Source of the DNA: Parietaria judaica
Taxonomy: Eukaryota > Streptophyta > Magnoliopsida > Rosales > Urticaceae
Direction: 5' to 3'
Assembly: GCA_954871525.1 (NCBI GenBank)
Contig: OX940864.1
Coordinates: 20,826,001 to 20,890,000, forward strand
DNA length: 64,000 bases
Position 1 is the first letter of the stretch; each line of letters opens with the position of its first letter. A program made the position numbers and the translations under genes. Shown here one piece after another: positions 22,669 through 34,907 of this stretch. The notes below the pieces were generated by a model that searched no databases, was not told where the DNA came from, and saw only the letters and a program-made list of their open reading frames with translations.

Positions 22669-23362
22669 TGTTGGAATATGTGTTTCCAATAATGTTCTAA
22701 TAAAGATTATGAGGAAAATGTGGAATCAACAATCTTATCGAAGAGCTTCATCGAGAAGAATGAAGTGCGATGAACGTTTCTTTGAGGTACTTCCTCGAAG
22801 ATGTATCGTCGATCGTCGAGTGCAACGATACATCCTCGAAGATACATCGTCGATCAACGAGTGCAAACGATACTTCTTCGAAGATGTATCGTCGATCGTC
22901 GAGTGCGACGATACTTCCTCGAAGATGTATCGTTGATCGTCGAATGCGACGATACATCCTCGAAGATACATCGACGAGGTTGACATGGAATTTCATCGAG
23001 TATGAACTTCATCAAAGTCGATAAGCGACGGTTGATAGTTTCTAGTCGTTGAGGGCAGTTACTTGCCGTTGGAGTTTGAGTCAATAACTGACAAACCGAA
23101 GGGTCGCTACCTTCCAAATGTAACCGTTATTGAGCTCTATAAATACTGAGAGTTTACTCACAATATAATATACCGAGATTGATTTAAAAATCACACAACA
23201 AAAACTTTCTTCTTCTCCAGATCGTGTTCTTGCTTTCTGAACAAAGTGTTCATCGTCTTTGTCACTTTGCTCATAAAGGCTTGTCTTATCCAGGGTATTC
23301 TTGCGCGCAGACTCTAAGACGTTCAAGACCCGACGTGTTCAACTTTGAAGAGGTTTCTAACA
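22669..23362 (+). repeat. 3' LTR of Copia element 3
   Basis: 694 bp, TG...CA, with a shorter minisatellite at about 22793-22974 and TATA at 23138-23144. It is followed by CAATC at 23363-23367. Confidence 0.92.
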
Positions 23363-23663
23363 CAATCTTGGACCATTTACCGTGTCGTACTTGTCGCAGG
23401 TGATCTCAAAAGGCGTTTCATCTACAATTGATTGATCTGCAATGCATGCTTTTATCCCTGCACATATAAATGTGTATATATGATTGATTTACGTACAGTC
23501 GATGTTGACAATCCATATTCCTTTCAGGATTGCCAAGACGAATCTATGATTCCATTTACTAAATTCGTGATTGTCTGTCCCTAAAATATGATGGGTTATA
23601 ACCTCATCATCATCCCACAAGTTGGAAAATTCATACCCTTTCCCCAAACTTGAGCAAGGGACC
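23363..23663 (-). pseudogene. BRCT-domain pseudogene (BRCA1/BARD1-type C-terminal BRCT), 5' part
   Basis: Seen on the minus strand: an acceptor-like TTTTCAG, then 23663-23497 open, reading GYEFSNLWDDDEVITHH and HRFVLAILKGIWIVNID. A T|GTACGT donor and an acceptor TGTGCAG (intron of only 39 bp) lead to 23457-23363, WIKACIADQSIVDETPFEI and CDKYDTVNGPRL. The frame resumes at 17097 beyond Copia 3. Known: BRCT repeats of BRCA1/BARD1 proteins show VTHVIA, FLxAILxGxWIL, DWIKAC, VDExPFEI and GPRLGRLR in this order. Only the last half of one BRCT is recognisable and upstream exons are not found, so this is a relic or a fragment captured by a transposon. The 39-bp intron is shorter than plants normally splice. 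Confidence 0.6.
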
Positions 23664-24438
23664 CTGAAAAACGAACAACTAAAGTATAAGCATCTTACCC
23701 TTGATCTAAGATAAAATTACCAATAAAACAAGATAATGATCTTAGTTTCTGGCCTCAACGATGCATAAGAAAACTTCATTCTTTGTGGAATTTCTGGTAA
23801 GGCAGCCATTGGGAGTGGTATGAATACTGATTCGCCTTCAAAAATGCGGTTATATTTGTGGAATGGTGTGGAAACTGGCTTCAATGTAACCGCTCGATAA
23901 CCCACTACAAGTTTATATAAGGGTAATGGTAGATTTGGTCACATTTATTGCAATTAAGTGGTATGATATACTCGTTCGTTTTCAATGGTGCGGTTACACA
24001 TATTCCGGTGGTATTTAGTAGACAATTAATTTCCCATTAATTTGTTGGTTTTGTATCAAATCGAAGAATCAGGTTTCGAAGGAATAAAAGAATAGGTTCG
24101 ATTAATATAAGTATATCTTATAAATCTATTCCGACTGAATATGAAATATAGATCATTAATATTTTTAAACCAAATCCTCTATGTTTCAAATCGAAGCATC
24201 ATGTTTTGAAATTAATATTTCTATATTAATATTTCTATCGAGTATTCCACTAGTCTATGCATTCTTTGGATTAGGGTTGGGGTTTAGAAACAATAAATGT
24301 ATGCATTCAATAAATGATACCGCTATTTCCAAATGTGCCTCTACCGCTATACATTCAAAATAATATAGGTTTTTTATTCACTATGTTTTATTACATTTGA
24401 AATATTATTTACTAAATTGTTTATACGCATTTTTTTAA

Positions 24439-24724
24439 GGCAATTGTCTATCATAAATATTGTTTGATTAACTATTTATTCTTAAACACGTGAAACTATG
24501 TACTAAAGTAATTAATAAGGAAAAAAAATAAAATTATTTACTTAAAATCAGAAACCGCTACATGTGTAATCAAAGCGGTTACCTGCAATTACTAACGGTA
24601 ATTCCACTGGAAGATAGCGGGACTATGAGTTGTATCTTGGATTAGTGTGTCACTCGTTTATCTTCTACTGTTTTAGAGTTTGGGAGTGAATATAAACTCA
24701 TTTTATCAAACGTATTATATATTG
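24439..24724. repeat. Direct repeat copy A (copy B at 24821-25095)
   Basis: Both copies run from ggcaattgtctatcat, through aaaccgctay, tagcggt and gtgtcactcgtttatcttctac, to tattatatattg, with scattered changes. The spacing is about 380 bases. It looks like subterminal repeats of a DNA element. Confidence 0.85.
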
Positions 24725-24820
24725 TTCGCCGAAGGGTGTAAAATGATCAAGACCGTATGAATTAAACAAATAAGCTCATTCTTCGTCTACACGCATTATG
24801 CATAACAATGTTGTGTTCTA

Positions 24821-25095
24821 GGCAATTGTCTATCATATATATTGTTTGATTAACTATTTATTTTTAAACACGTGAAACTATGTACCAACATAATTAATAA
24901 GAAAAAAAATTATTTACTTAAGAAACCGCTATATGTATAATCGTAGCGGTTGCCCGCAATTACTAGCGGTAAATCGACTAGAAGATAGCGGTACTATGAA
25001 TTGTATCATGGATTAGTGTGTCACTCGTTTATCTTCTACTGTCTTAGGGTTTGGGAGCGAATATAAACTCAATTTATCAAATGTATTATATATTG
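24821..25095. repeat. Direct repeat copy B
   Basis: Partner of 24439-24724. It starts ggcaattgtctatcat at 24821 and ends tattatatattg. Confidence 0.85.
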
Positions 25096-25307
25096 GATTA
25101 GTGTGTCAGTTATCGAACGTAAACTTTTAAGAAAACAAGACTTCATCCGAATTAAAGCTAATCTGCTAGTAAAATATTCATGCCTGATATATCATGTAAA
25201 TCATAGCGGTAATTACATATCCGCACGATCACGGTTATAAGTAAAGACCCTACGCCCTGATTGACCCACGACGGAGAGGAAGCTAGTACCCTCTACGATG
25301 CCACCCT

Positions 25308-27994
25308 TGTTAGGCATATTGCCCTTAAACAATGTTTTATTTAGCCGTTGTAAAAGTTTATGACATCACTCTTAATAAAGAAGGCACTTATTATGATAAT
25401 CTTTTTTATAGTTCTTTATGTATAATCGAATGTTTATCCATAGTTCATAATGGAATGCAATTGTAATCTATCCATCACACCAGAGTCAATGTGAGGAAGA
25501 ATTGGTAGATGCAATAAATGAACTTAAATGTATCCGTGACTTAATTAAGCGGGTGGGAGCCTCTTAATTGATAAAGTAATTAATGCGACTAAATGGAGAA
25601 AATCCTATTCTGGATAGATATGTGTGTCATACTTATTAAGTGCATTAAGTACGAAGTGTCTTTGTACTTGATAGGACTTGACTAAGTTCTGAAAGTTGCT
25701 CAACTAAGACCGTCACTGACAACTTTGAACTAAGTCGTAAAAGATGATCAAATGATAATTAATCTAAATCCTGAAGTGATCTTGAACCCTGACTGTTAGC
25801 TTGATTGTTCTTTGATTTCGTAGTTAAAGAACACAACATAACGTTGTTCACAAAGCCGCTATATTGGGAACATGATAGTCGACAGGGAAGGGTAGCTCGA
25901 TCACAGATATGGATATCACATAGCTTTTTACTAAGTCAAGATGATTCCCGGAATTGTCGGTCGTGAGAAGTAGTACGGGACTCATGCGCAGCTTACGACT
26001 CTAAATCGTAAGTGAGTCGTCTACAATACCACCGATGGAATTCAAGAAGAAAAGCACTAAGGGGCTAAACAGTAAAACGCCTGCTCAAGTGTGAATCATC
26101 AAGTGAAAGATTAATCATTGGAATTTGATTATATCACTGGACACCTTAAGATAAAAAGGAATATATTATTCGCATTACTAAAGAGTACAGCTTTGGGTTT
26201 TTAGTGGAGTAACACCAGAGTTAACGGATTAATCCGTTAGAGCTTAAGTGATGGGGGTCCATGGTCCCCAGGATAACTCTGTAAAGGACTAATCGTACAA
26301 TTAGGATATTTGTTATTCTAATTTATGATAGAACAATTGAAACTGAAGCTTGTGTCAAGTTTTGGAAAGTTTCAAAAAGTTGCGGCAAAAGTACCTAAAG
26401 TTTTGCCCAAGAAATAGCTGATCGGAAAAAGTCAAAACTGGAATAAATTTTCAACATAAATGTTGTAGTAAATTTAATTCTAAGAGTTTTTTCTGATTTT
26501 ATGTGTAAAAGCTACGGAGAAAAAAATATGAATTATATATCATAACAAGAGGTTATGTTAATTCATGAGAATTACTTAAAGATAAAATTAATGGGCTAGG
26601 TCCATTGGGTTTAATCTTAGCTAATTGTTAGAGAGGAATTTCGACAAAGCCTTGGTGGATAAGTCCACTATGTATTTTCCTTATCATATTTTAATAAAAG
26701 ATTAATTATGTTAATTATCATGATAAACATATAAGGTAAGATTTTGAATCATGGAAATTGCCAAGCTTGGTTACCAAGCATGAGTTGGAGATTTTGAGCA
26801 TGAGTAGAAATCAAAATTTATGTGTTATGATAATTTGTGATACTAATTAATTATATACAAATATGGTATTAATCTAAATTAAATAAATAAGAATCATATC
26901 ATGAATATTAATTATGCATGAATCATAAGAACTTGATTTGCAAGTTTTAAATAAAGATTTATAATGCATGAGAATTAATATTGATTGATTCATGACATTA
27001 TTTAATTGATAGGTTATTTACAAATAAGGAAAAGATTGATAAATCATGTGTCACCTAATTTGATTTAATTGGAATTAATTTTTTATTAAAAATAATGTTA
27101 GAAATCGCATATACCTATTCATGGAATGGGATTGGATTTCTTGGTATTTATTTTAATTAAAGAAAATGTATTCCCTTGATTAAAATATGATGAAATCGAT
27201 TTTTACTTAATATGGTAGGTATTTGATTTTCATGATACATATTTAAATCATATGAAATTAAATATTTTGGTACTTTAATCATCACATTTTCGATTCCTAT
27301 ACTAAATGGGAAGGTTGGAATTGTTTCTTGATTGATTTGTAATTGGTACTAATTAAGGTTGATTGATTTATCTATTATTGGAAGTTATGTGTGCATGCCT
27401 TTTACTATATATACAAGGCTTAAGCATCACATTTCTAAACAACTCTCACAAGCAAAAGTCGAGCTCTCTCTCTACGAAGCTCTCGAATTCTCTCTCTCTC
27501 TCTCTAGAAATCGGCTAGGCTAGAAGCAAAGAAGTTCCGTCAACGAAGCGCACGCTTTGTGTACGAGGAAGTTCTAGAGAATATCCCGGAAGGATTTGGG
27601 AGTTTCCTTGGCGTTTTAGAAGTCGTGCGGAAGCTCTGCTCAACCTCCCTAGGAGCATTTTCAAAAGCCGGCGGAAGCTCTGCCCAAATTCAGAAAGCGC
27701 AGTGGAAGTCATCGTGAGAAATATGTACGGCCTTATGCATTGGGTAAATAAATGCAAAACCATTTTATTGTTTATTTATTTCCTTGACTAGAATTAATAA
27801 TTACGTGTTTGAATAAATAACTAATTACTTAACCGATCGGATCTCCGTTATCTTAGTGCTCGGTTCTAGAAAAGAGATGTAACTCCGAAAAGTGTAAAAT
27901 GGGCCTTTCCGTGTAAAACAAATTTTTAAAGGTTACCCCGATGGATCGAGGGCCCATCCCGAGATATGACGGAGGGGACGGCATTTTCCCTACA
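25308..27994 (+). mobile_element. Very long solo LTR (2.69 kb), Copia-like
   Basis: Seen: starts TGTTAGGCATATTGCCC and ends TTTTCCCTACA, flanked by the exact 5-bp duplication ACCCT (25303-25307 and 27995-27999). It has no internal repeat of its own ends, no primer site, no purine tract and no long ORF, so this is one LTR, not a full element. A TATA box TATATATA at 27406-27413 is followed by CT-rich leader sequence (about 27460-27510), giving a U5/R of about 0.57 kb. Solo LTRs arise by recombination between the two LTRs of a complete element. The + orientation rests on the TATA and leader. Confidence 0.82.
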
Positions 27995-27999
27995 ACCCT

Positions 28000-29020
28000 A
28001 TTGTCCAGATGTTGTACACAATCCACAAAAGACGACGGTGCTGGGAAGCATTGGGGTAAGTCGCTTCGTCGTTAATCATTGAGAGGCACCTGGGAACGCT
28101 TATGTGACCGGGGTAGGGATGCCTACGCAGAACCCATTCCCTATAGAAGTACCTTCAAGCCTCGTCCTCTGACCGAAGGTGCGCACTATCCTAAAACATA
28201 TCAGTGGGTAGCTCCTCAATGTTGTGTTACCATTGTATCAGGCCACATTCATGCAAGGATTTGGTGTTCACCAAGAGATTCAAGTTCCTTTCCCCCCCGG
28301 TAAAACACCCCGATCCACGACGGCAATACTCTTAGCTTCCTCGGACCGTCCTGCATCGCATTGGCCGGAAGCACCCGACTCACCTCCAACGCATGCACCC
28401 CCGTGGTGTATAAGTAGTGCTCCTTCTTGAAGGAATGCTCGACCACATGTTCCTCCTCCTACTGTGCGGTTTTATCTCGTACAACGGACCTCCGACTCGC
28501 ACCAGACCGCATACTTTCAAAACTTCATCGTTAGTAGGTAGCCGACCCCGCCACTGAAAGTGCACCACACAGAGACCTGATAGAAATTCGTAGGTGTCTG
28601 AACCAATTGGTAAGGCTCCAGCTCAATTGAGTAGCAGAACCTAATGAAGAATTCATGTAAAGGCAACAACGCCACTGCCGCCACATGTTCCGCGGAGAAG
28701 CACCCACCAAATCCCGAATATCTGGAGGTTCCAGGGTACTGAAATCTAAGGTTTCCGTGCCCCAACGACGAAGGTATCTTCAATCTTCTCAATCCACCAA
28801 CTGCTGATAATGAGCCTCATTTGGCACCGGGAAGCTCCATATCGGCATTGTTGATGGAGTCAGCCATGAGAGAATATGAGTAAGTATTAGAGATTGAGTC
28901 AATCAGGCTTTCAGGATAACCCTTTATGAAGGAACTTCCATCACTGTCACTGGTAACGCATGCGCATAATTTGAAAATGGAAGGTCGCTCGCTCGGTAAC
29001 AAGCGTAATTCTCGGTAATA
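28000..29020 (-). pseudogene. Degraded plant transposon / retroelement ORF
   Basis: Minus-strand frames 29002-28817, 28792-28517, 28568-28380 and 28446-28249 read one after another like a broken protein: MADSINNADMELPGAK, then GCFSAEHVAAVALLPLHEFF and IELEPYQLVQTPTNF, then RLPTNDEVLKVC. From memory these resemble the gag-like N-terminal ORF found in many plant retroelements (FSAEHVAAVALLPL... LPTNDEVL). The match is loose. Stops and shifts make it non-functional. Confidence 0.4.
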
Positions 29021-29783
29021 ACAATAATAATTAATTGTCCGTTATACAAATTCAGTTAATGAAAGGTTCAGTTTCCATAAAACAAAACAAAAAAACATGA
29101 GACATCAAACCGCCGACGATACGAAGCACCTCGTCCCACATATGAGCATCTACATGGTATATCCACAACTGACGCTCACCAAGAGCGGAGACATCAAGAA
29201 AATGAAAATGACTCAAACCTGAAATTCAAATACCATAACACTATACGATACCGCTATAATTATTATTATCATGATACATCTTACGACTACGTTATACACA
29301 ATGTCAAATAGCGATTATATCTGGTGTCTACTTCAGGAGGTACCTGTTTCACTAGCTCGACGTACAGTTGTTTCAACCTTGACGGTCTTTTTGGTGTCCG
29401 AATATATGATTCGAAGTCATGTTCATTAGCAATGTCTAGTGGCTAAGTACTGTGATCAACTGGGTAATAAGTTAACTTCAAATCAAATTATCGGACGATA
29501 TCAAATTTGTTATATAACAACTCCATCAAATCAGAAAAGTTGTTTAAAATAGACTTTTCAACGGTTAAAGCAGTTGCAGTATAACTTATTTCCTCCCACT
29601 GCCACTCATTCCAATATCTATTGAAAATCCACTTTCCGCCAAAACTGACAATCAAATGGTAATAATCCATCCTTCAAATGGAAAAAATACTTCAATCTTA
29701 AATTAAATTGCTATAGGTCTATAGGATACAGCTATATTATAGCATATTGTAGCGGTAAATTTGCAACCGAGTTTATACTTAAG
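29021..29783. other. Noncoding, transposon debris
   Basis: No gene is recognised. A 60-codon minus ORF at 29488-29670 has no known motif. Accgct motifs continue. Confidence 0.35.
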
Positions 29784-30315
29784 GATTCATAGAGTACGAA
29801 CTAAATTCGGCCTACAGATCTCGGTACCGCTATATAACATATTCATACCCCTATAATTTATCCAGAAATTGAAAACAACAATAAAATTACTTGATTACAC
29901 TTGCTAAACTTAGTTTATATTTTAAGGATTCATAGAGTACATTCGGCCTACAGATCTCGGTACACATACATAAGATATTCATACCGCTATTTTTAATCCA
30001 AAAATTGAAAACAGTAATAAACTTACTTGATTACACTGCGCTAACATTAGCTTATATTTTAAGGATTTATAGAGTACATTCGGCCTACAGATCTCAGTAC
30101 CGATACATAAAATATTCATACTACTATATTTTGTCCAGAAATTGAAAACAGTAATAAAATTACTTGATTACACTGGGCTAACCTTACCTTATATTTTAAG
30201 GATCCATAAAGTACATTTGGCCTACAGATCTTGGTACCGCTACAAAATATATTCATACCGCTATTTTATCCAGAAATTAAAAACAACAATAAAATTACTT
30301 GATTACACACCTTCG
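29784..30315. repeat. Four tandem copies of a ~137-bp unit
   Basis: Each copy starts aaggattcatagagtac, passes through cggcctacagatctcggtacc and attcataccgctat, and ends aaattacttgattacac. The unit starts lie near 29783, 29925, 30060 and 30198. Copies differ by scattered substitutions. The array probably belongs to the same old element as the repeats at 24439-25095. Confidence 0.85.
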
Positions 30316-31734
30316 AATGAGTCAATTCTTGATATATAATCAAACTGAAAGATTCGCTAATCGTTGGCCGGGTAACGCAGAAGATGAAGAGAATGAATAC
30401 GGTGAATCGATGAAGAAAGAATGAGAGCTTAGGGTTTCTCGGCAATTGGGGAGTCGAAGAAAAAGACGAATAAGAGAGAAGAGAGAAACATGGAGGGAAA
30501 AAATAATATCAAAAATGAGGAGAGAGAATAAAATAATAAAATAAGAGGAGAGAGAAAATCGAGTCTAACAAACTGTCAAGGGCCCTACTTCGATTAATGA
30601 AGGGTATGAGTTAAACATGTGAACAGTACCGAGAGTATAAACATATACCAGATCCCATATAAGGCCATTCTTGCGATAAGGCCGTTGCAATACTTGCCTG
30701 TAGGATAATTGCGGCAGAAGTTCTTAAAATTACTCAAATTGAGGTGGCATATTCCCCAATAATTTTTTTCTGGTATTTCCAAAACACCATTAAATGCATT
30801 TGGATTCGGACAAATATTACTAGACAAGCTAGACATAGAGCTTGCCGAGAATTTTGGGAGAGCTTGAGGTCATTGATCAGGCGACTCACCTCAAGTTTCC
30901 GGAGCTCAATCGTGGATGTTGACGATGATGTCATAGACGATCGAGAGACTTAGATTAAGAGACTGCCCACTCTTGAATGGCTCAGGTCTTTTCATTTAGA
31001 AGGTGCCGACAGGCGACAGCGATGACCACGGTGGCGTATGAGCGCATAGAGTCGTCGAGGACACAAAACTTGGGGCACAAGAAAGATATATCTTCATTGA
31101 GAGGTTCATTAAACACAATGAGAATGTATAAATATAATATACTATGATAAATAAAATTTAAAAATCAAGAGGTAGGAGTATCCCGGTTTTGATTAGAGAA
31201 AACCGGTTTTGGTTCGTAAAATTTCACAATAATCTTAAGTACGATTTACGACGTAATTAATTAAAAATATCCCAATTCTCAAATGCAGTTTTTTACAATC
31301 GCAACTTGCATCGCATTAAAAAAGAAAAAAGCGCAACTTGCATAAGAAACGACAGAAAATTCTAAAATTCCACAAAACGACACAGCCCAGCAAAACGCAG
31401 TTAGTTATTTCCCGCTCTTTCGTGGATTTCATAGTTTTTTCATTGTCATTGTCAACTTGATTAGATCAGCCATATGCTGATTTTTTACGATTTAAAATTT
31501 CGAATATTTATTCAGCACACTATTTTGATGATCTAGAAATTTGTAATTCTTCTTGAAATCTGCATCAGATCACCTTTATCGTTCTTTGCTTTTCCGGGAA
31601 ATTCATTTGTGATATATACTCGAGATCTACTTATATTGTATCTTGTAGACCTTTTATTTACTAAAAATAGCCTGTCTGGTTATCTGTGACCTTTCAGAAT
31701 GAAGCCATGTTTACATTACTTTAATTATCTGCAG
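30316..31734. other. Intergenic / transposon flank
   Basis: A purine-rich patch (gaagagaatgaat ... gagagaagagagaaac, about 30380-30560) looks like a leader region read on the minus strand. Small ORFs at 30594-30953 on both strands show no known domain. No gene could be assigned. Confidence 0.35.
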
Positions 31735-32243
31735 GGTCACACGTGCTGTCTCTGGAGAGGGCTCGCCAAAAAGACGCCAAGGATACGCTTGAGAGGTTCA
31801 AGAACACGAATCTGTGTCTGTGGGCGAGGATGAACTGAAGCAACTTTTCAGTTCCTGTGAAGAAATTATGTCGGCTCGAATTATGCGGTTCAATAACGGT
31901 GAAAGCAGGGGGTTTGGGTTCGTCTGCTTCTCAACACACGAAGAAGCAAAACGAGCCATACAAAGATTTGGCGGTACATTACTATAATTAGCTCTGTTTT
32001 GTGGTTCAATTACATATTTCAGACTCTTTAATGTTTGAGCCTCTGCTTGATTCAGGAACTGGCTCGGAAGGAAAGCCTATACGGTTGGAGTTTGCTCGGA
32101 AAGACAACAGTCAAGTTGGACGGAACAATCAGATGTGCTCTCCCTCGGGATATCCACTTCCGCGCTACAACGTTCCTCTCAAAAACAAGTCTCGCCAGCT
32201 CAGCGACAGTTGGGTGAGCGCGCAAAATAACCGGATCCACTGA
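31735..32243 (+). pseudogene. Poly(A)-binding-protein-like RRM pseudogene with a retained intron
   Basis: Seen: exon 31735-31973, an 82-bp GT-AG intron 31974-32055, and exon 32056-32243 ending TGA. The joined frame reads GEDELKQLFSSCEEIMSARI, then RNP1 RGFGFVCF, AKRAIQRFGG|TGSEGKPIRLEFARK. This matches the start and end of an RRM as in plant PABPs. Upstream, another frame reads ERFKNTNL, the usual lead-in to PABP RRM4 (NLYVKNL). So RNP2 has been deleted at a ctgtgtctgtg repeat and the frame is broken. The intron shows it is not a processed retrocopy. Alternatively it is a divergent single-RRM protein fragment. Confidence 0.65.
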
Positions 32244-32586
32244 GAAATTACATGCTTCAATTGGCTCAGAGTGTGAGAAATTTAATTTTGTCTTCTGTAA
32301 CACGACTTTATTCGAGATCAATGCTTACTTCTGTTCCCATGTACGTTCTTTGTTTTACATGAATTACGAACCCGCAGGACTCAATGCTGCTGAAATACCA
32401 TGCTTTGCAGTTCCGTTTTCCGTTAATCTAGCTTTGCGAATCAACGGAGCCAAGCGCTCATTGGATCGCCGAAAGCAGCATCGAACATCAGAGTTGTCGC
32501 ATTCTCTTCTCCGATTCTAGGATGTAGAAAGATTCTTTGTTTCATGTAACTACATAAACGACAATAAATGTTATTTTTTTCCTCAC

Positions 32587-33317
32587 AGTGGCGGAGCTAG
32601 GATTTCAATTCAGGTGGTGCTTAACGTAAAATTTTAACAATTTTTTAAAATAAATATATTTAATTATTTAATTTTTCAAGCACATATATAACAACAATCT
32701 TCAATACTAAAAATATAATGGTACTAAAATGTAATATAACTTGATAATGATAATATTGCGACTTTTACTATGAAAAATTATTAAGAGCTTTTGTCTCTAT
32801 TGTATAGCACAAAATAAAAAATAAAAAACTTTTTTTCTAAAATAATAATATTTACTAAGTAAATAATTAAAGTTTTTATTTTCAAGCACATAAATAATAA
32901 TAATTTTTGTATTAAAAAATATAATTAATATTAAAATGTGATATAGCTTACAAATTAAAAGTGTAAGTGTAGATTTTAAAATAACAAATTAGATAAAACT
33001 TAATTAGAAAAGGATTAAAAACGAAGAAGGTAATAATAAATAAGAGTTATTAGTACTATTGAAAAAAAAAGGTGTGAAAAAAGGTGTGTATGATAGGGGT
33101 CGAACCTGTCACCACCTGGGGGATGAGGTCCTAATTGTAGTATGATAAGCCAACTAACCTACGCTATTTAGTTGTCCGTTGTGTAACTTTAACACTATTT
33201 ATATGGTTTCTACCAATTTTCATTTTTTTTTCAAAAAATATTTTCTCGATTAAATTTTGACGCGCGGTTTTCAGGTGCAGCCCGTATATACACTGACTAA
33301 TGAATAGCTCCGCCACT
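32587..33317. mobile_element. Small non-autonomous TIR DNA transposon
   Basis: A perfect 13-bp inverted repeat, AGTGGCGGAGCTA (32587-32599) and TAGCTCCGCCACT (33305-33317), bounds 731 bp of AT-rich, non-coding DNA. These termini are common in dicot non-autonomous elements. No convincing target duplication is seen, so the superfamily is open. A ggggtcgaacc motif near 33098 resembles a tRNA B box. Confidence 0.65.
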
Positions 33318-33663
33318 CCTGTCAATAACTAGATAGTACCAGATTATATAGTTGTATCTGCTCGCTTGCCAGTGATTCTGATATTTTAACTTGGGAAAAA
33401 AGATACTTCATTTCATGTTCCATTTTGCATGGAATAAATGTTCCATTTTGCAATGTTGTCCAAAACGACAAGCAAATACTTGTTTAAGTTACATTACACA
33501 AATGAAACGACATGGAATAAACTACTTACAAATAACAAACTGGGACTACAAAAAGTTACCTAAAATACGACAGTTTTTTACTTTATAAACGACAACATAA
33601 AATGTTAATAATGGAATACTTGTCTAGGGATAAAAGCGGCTTAACTTCCTAAAATTACTCAAA
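33318..33663. other. Short AT-rich spacer
   Basis: No gene is seen. It lies between a TIR element and the Helitron 3' end. Confidence 0.4.
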
Positions 33664-34868
33664 ATAGTGGACAGACCGCGCGTTGCGCGGTTGCCTGAAT
33701 TTGATTTATTATCATATTAAGTATCATTACTTTTTGGGCAAGAGATAAAAAAAATTATTATAATTATAAAGATATTTTATTAGGCATATCTACAACATAT
33801 ATATAAATAATGTTGGACAAATACATGTAAAGAAAGTCATTTTTGAAATACTTTATAGGAAAACCGTCTTTGCACTTGTCTAATATCAACTTAATTTTTT
33901 ATGATGCCGTTTTTTTTATGTAACTTATCTTCAGTTAGCAAAAAAAATATTTACGAATTTAGTTACATAATTTTATGTGTAGAAATTTGAGTATTTTTTC
34001 CATTAAAAATAAAGTTCAATATTCTTTCTAGTTAAATATTTTCGCCAGTAAAAAATGAGAATAGGCATATTAAGTGCCACATATTTCGTAATTAGGTTTT
34101 TTGCCGTTAAGAAGTGCAACCTTTGTCATAGTTAGGAACTTTCACTCCCAACAACCCATTAATATTGCACCATTTATATAAGCAATTTGTTGGTTTTTTT
34201 TTATCTTTAATTGTTTAAATGAAATAAATAACTACAATTTCATAATCTTACATTTTTTTAAAATATTTTCTTGCCATGTAATTTCAAACAAACTGTTGAC
34301 ATTCTTGAAAAAAACAAATGAAAGGACTACAAGTACCAAAAACTCTATTTTTAATTGTATGAAGTTATGAACATTTTATGTATTGCAATTAATTGTATTA
34401 TTTTCATTATTAAAATGTTGAGTGTTTTTTTTTATATAAAAAAAAAAACCTAGAGTATAGCAATGCATATTGTATTGTAAATGATTCCTTCTTTTTTTTT
34501 TAGACGACAACCATATGTTTTAACGCATAATTTATTCATAATTTGTATCATGTAACTATGAAAACAATTTTTTAATCTATTTCAAGCACTGAAATTCTGC
34601 ATCAAATGATACTCCTAAATAAATGATAATTAAGAAGAAAATAAAAGTGTCTTTTGAACTTAAAAATACGATACATTGGGGTTTATAAAGTACAACATTC
34701 GTTGTACTTAAATATTTTTATCGTAAAATAAATAAGAATAGGTATTAAAGGAGAGTAAATATTAAGCAGTTTTTATTTATTTATAATAGTTGGTTGTAGT
34801 ATTAAAATTATAACCGATTAATAAGGATATGCAAAGGGTCATGTAACTTTATATGCATATACACGCAG

Positions 34869-34869
<1 letters not shown>

Positions 34870-34904
<35 letters not shown>
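34870..34904. repeat. (TA)n microsatellite
   Basis: A pure AT dinucleotide run of about 35 bases inside the Helitron. Confidence 0.95.

Positions 34905-34907
<3 letters not shown>

Larger units (their letters stand above)
17098..23362 (+). mobile_element. Copia LTR retrotransposon 3 (defective)
   Basis: Seen: 5' LTR 17098-17905 (808 bp) and 3' LTR 22669-23362 (694 bp), both TGTTGGAATATG...TCTAACA. The target duplication is CAATC (17093-17097 and 23363-23367), and the purine tract agtgggggat lies at 22659-22668. The LTRs differ in length because the 5' copy has more tandem units and an extra ~50 bases near 17818-17870. No canonical TGGTATCAGAGC primer site follows the 5' LTR; only a weak agtatctacc is seen at 17913-17922. 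The gene order GAG-protease-integrase-RT-RNase H is Ty1/Copia. It inserted into the last exon of a BRCT gene relic. Confidence 0.94.
23664..25302. other. Transposon-derived noncoding DNA with direct repeat
   Basis: No gene is recognised. Motifs of agcggt / accgct recur throughout and reappear in the repeat array at 29784-30315, so both may belong to one old element split by the solo LTR at 25308. The minus-strand ORF at 23717-23905 has no known domain. Confidence 0.4.

Noticed and set aside
25308..27994. Full non-autonomous LTR element (LARD) rather than a solo LTR
   Set aside because: The first bases do not recur inside, and there is no primer site or purine tract; a single long LTR explains the ends better.
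30594..30953. Possible disease-resistance or leucine-rich-repeat fragment
   Set aside because: Only a few Leu-rich words in broken frames; no P-loop or consistent repeat spacing.
33085..33115. tRNA gene or tRNA-derived SINE (ggggtcgaacc B box)
   Set aside because: No A box at the right distance and no cloverleaf; it lies inside a TIR element.
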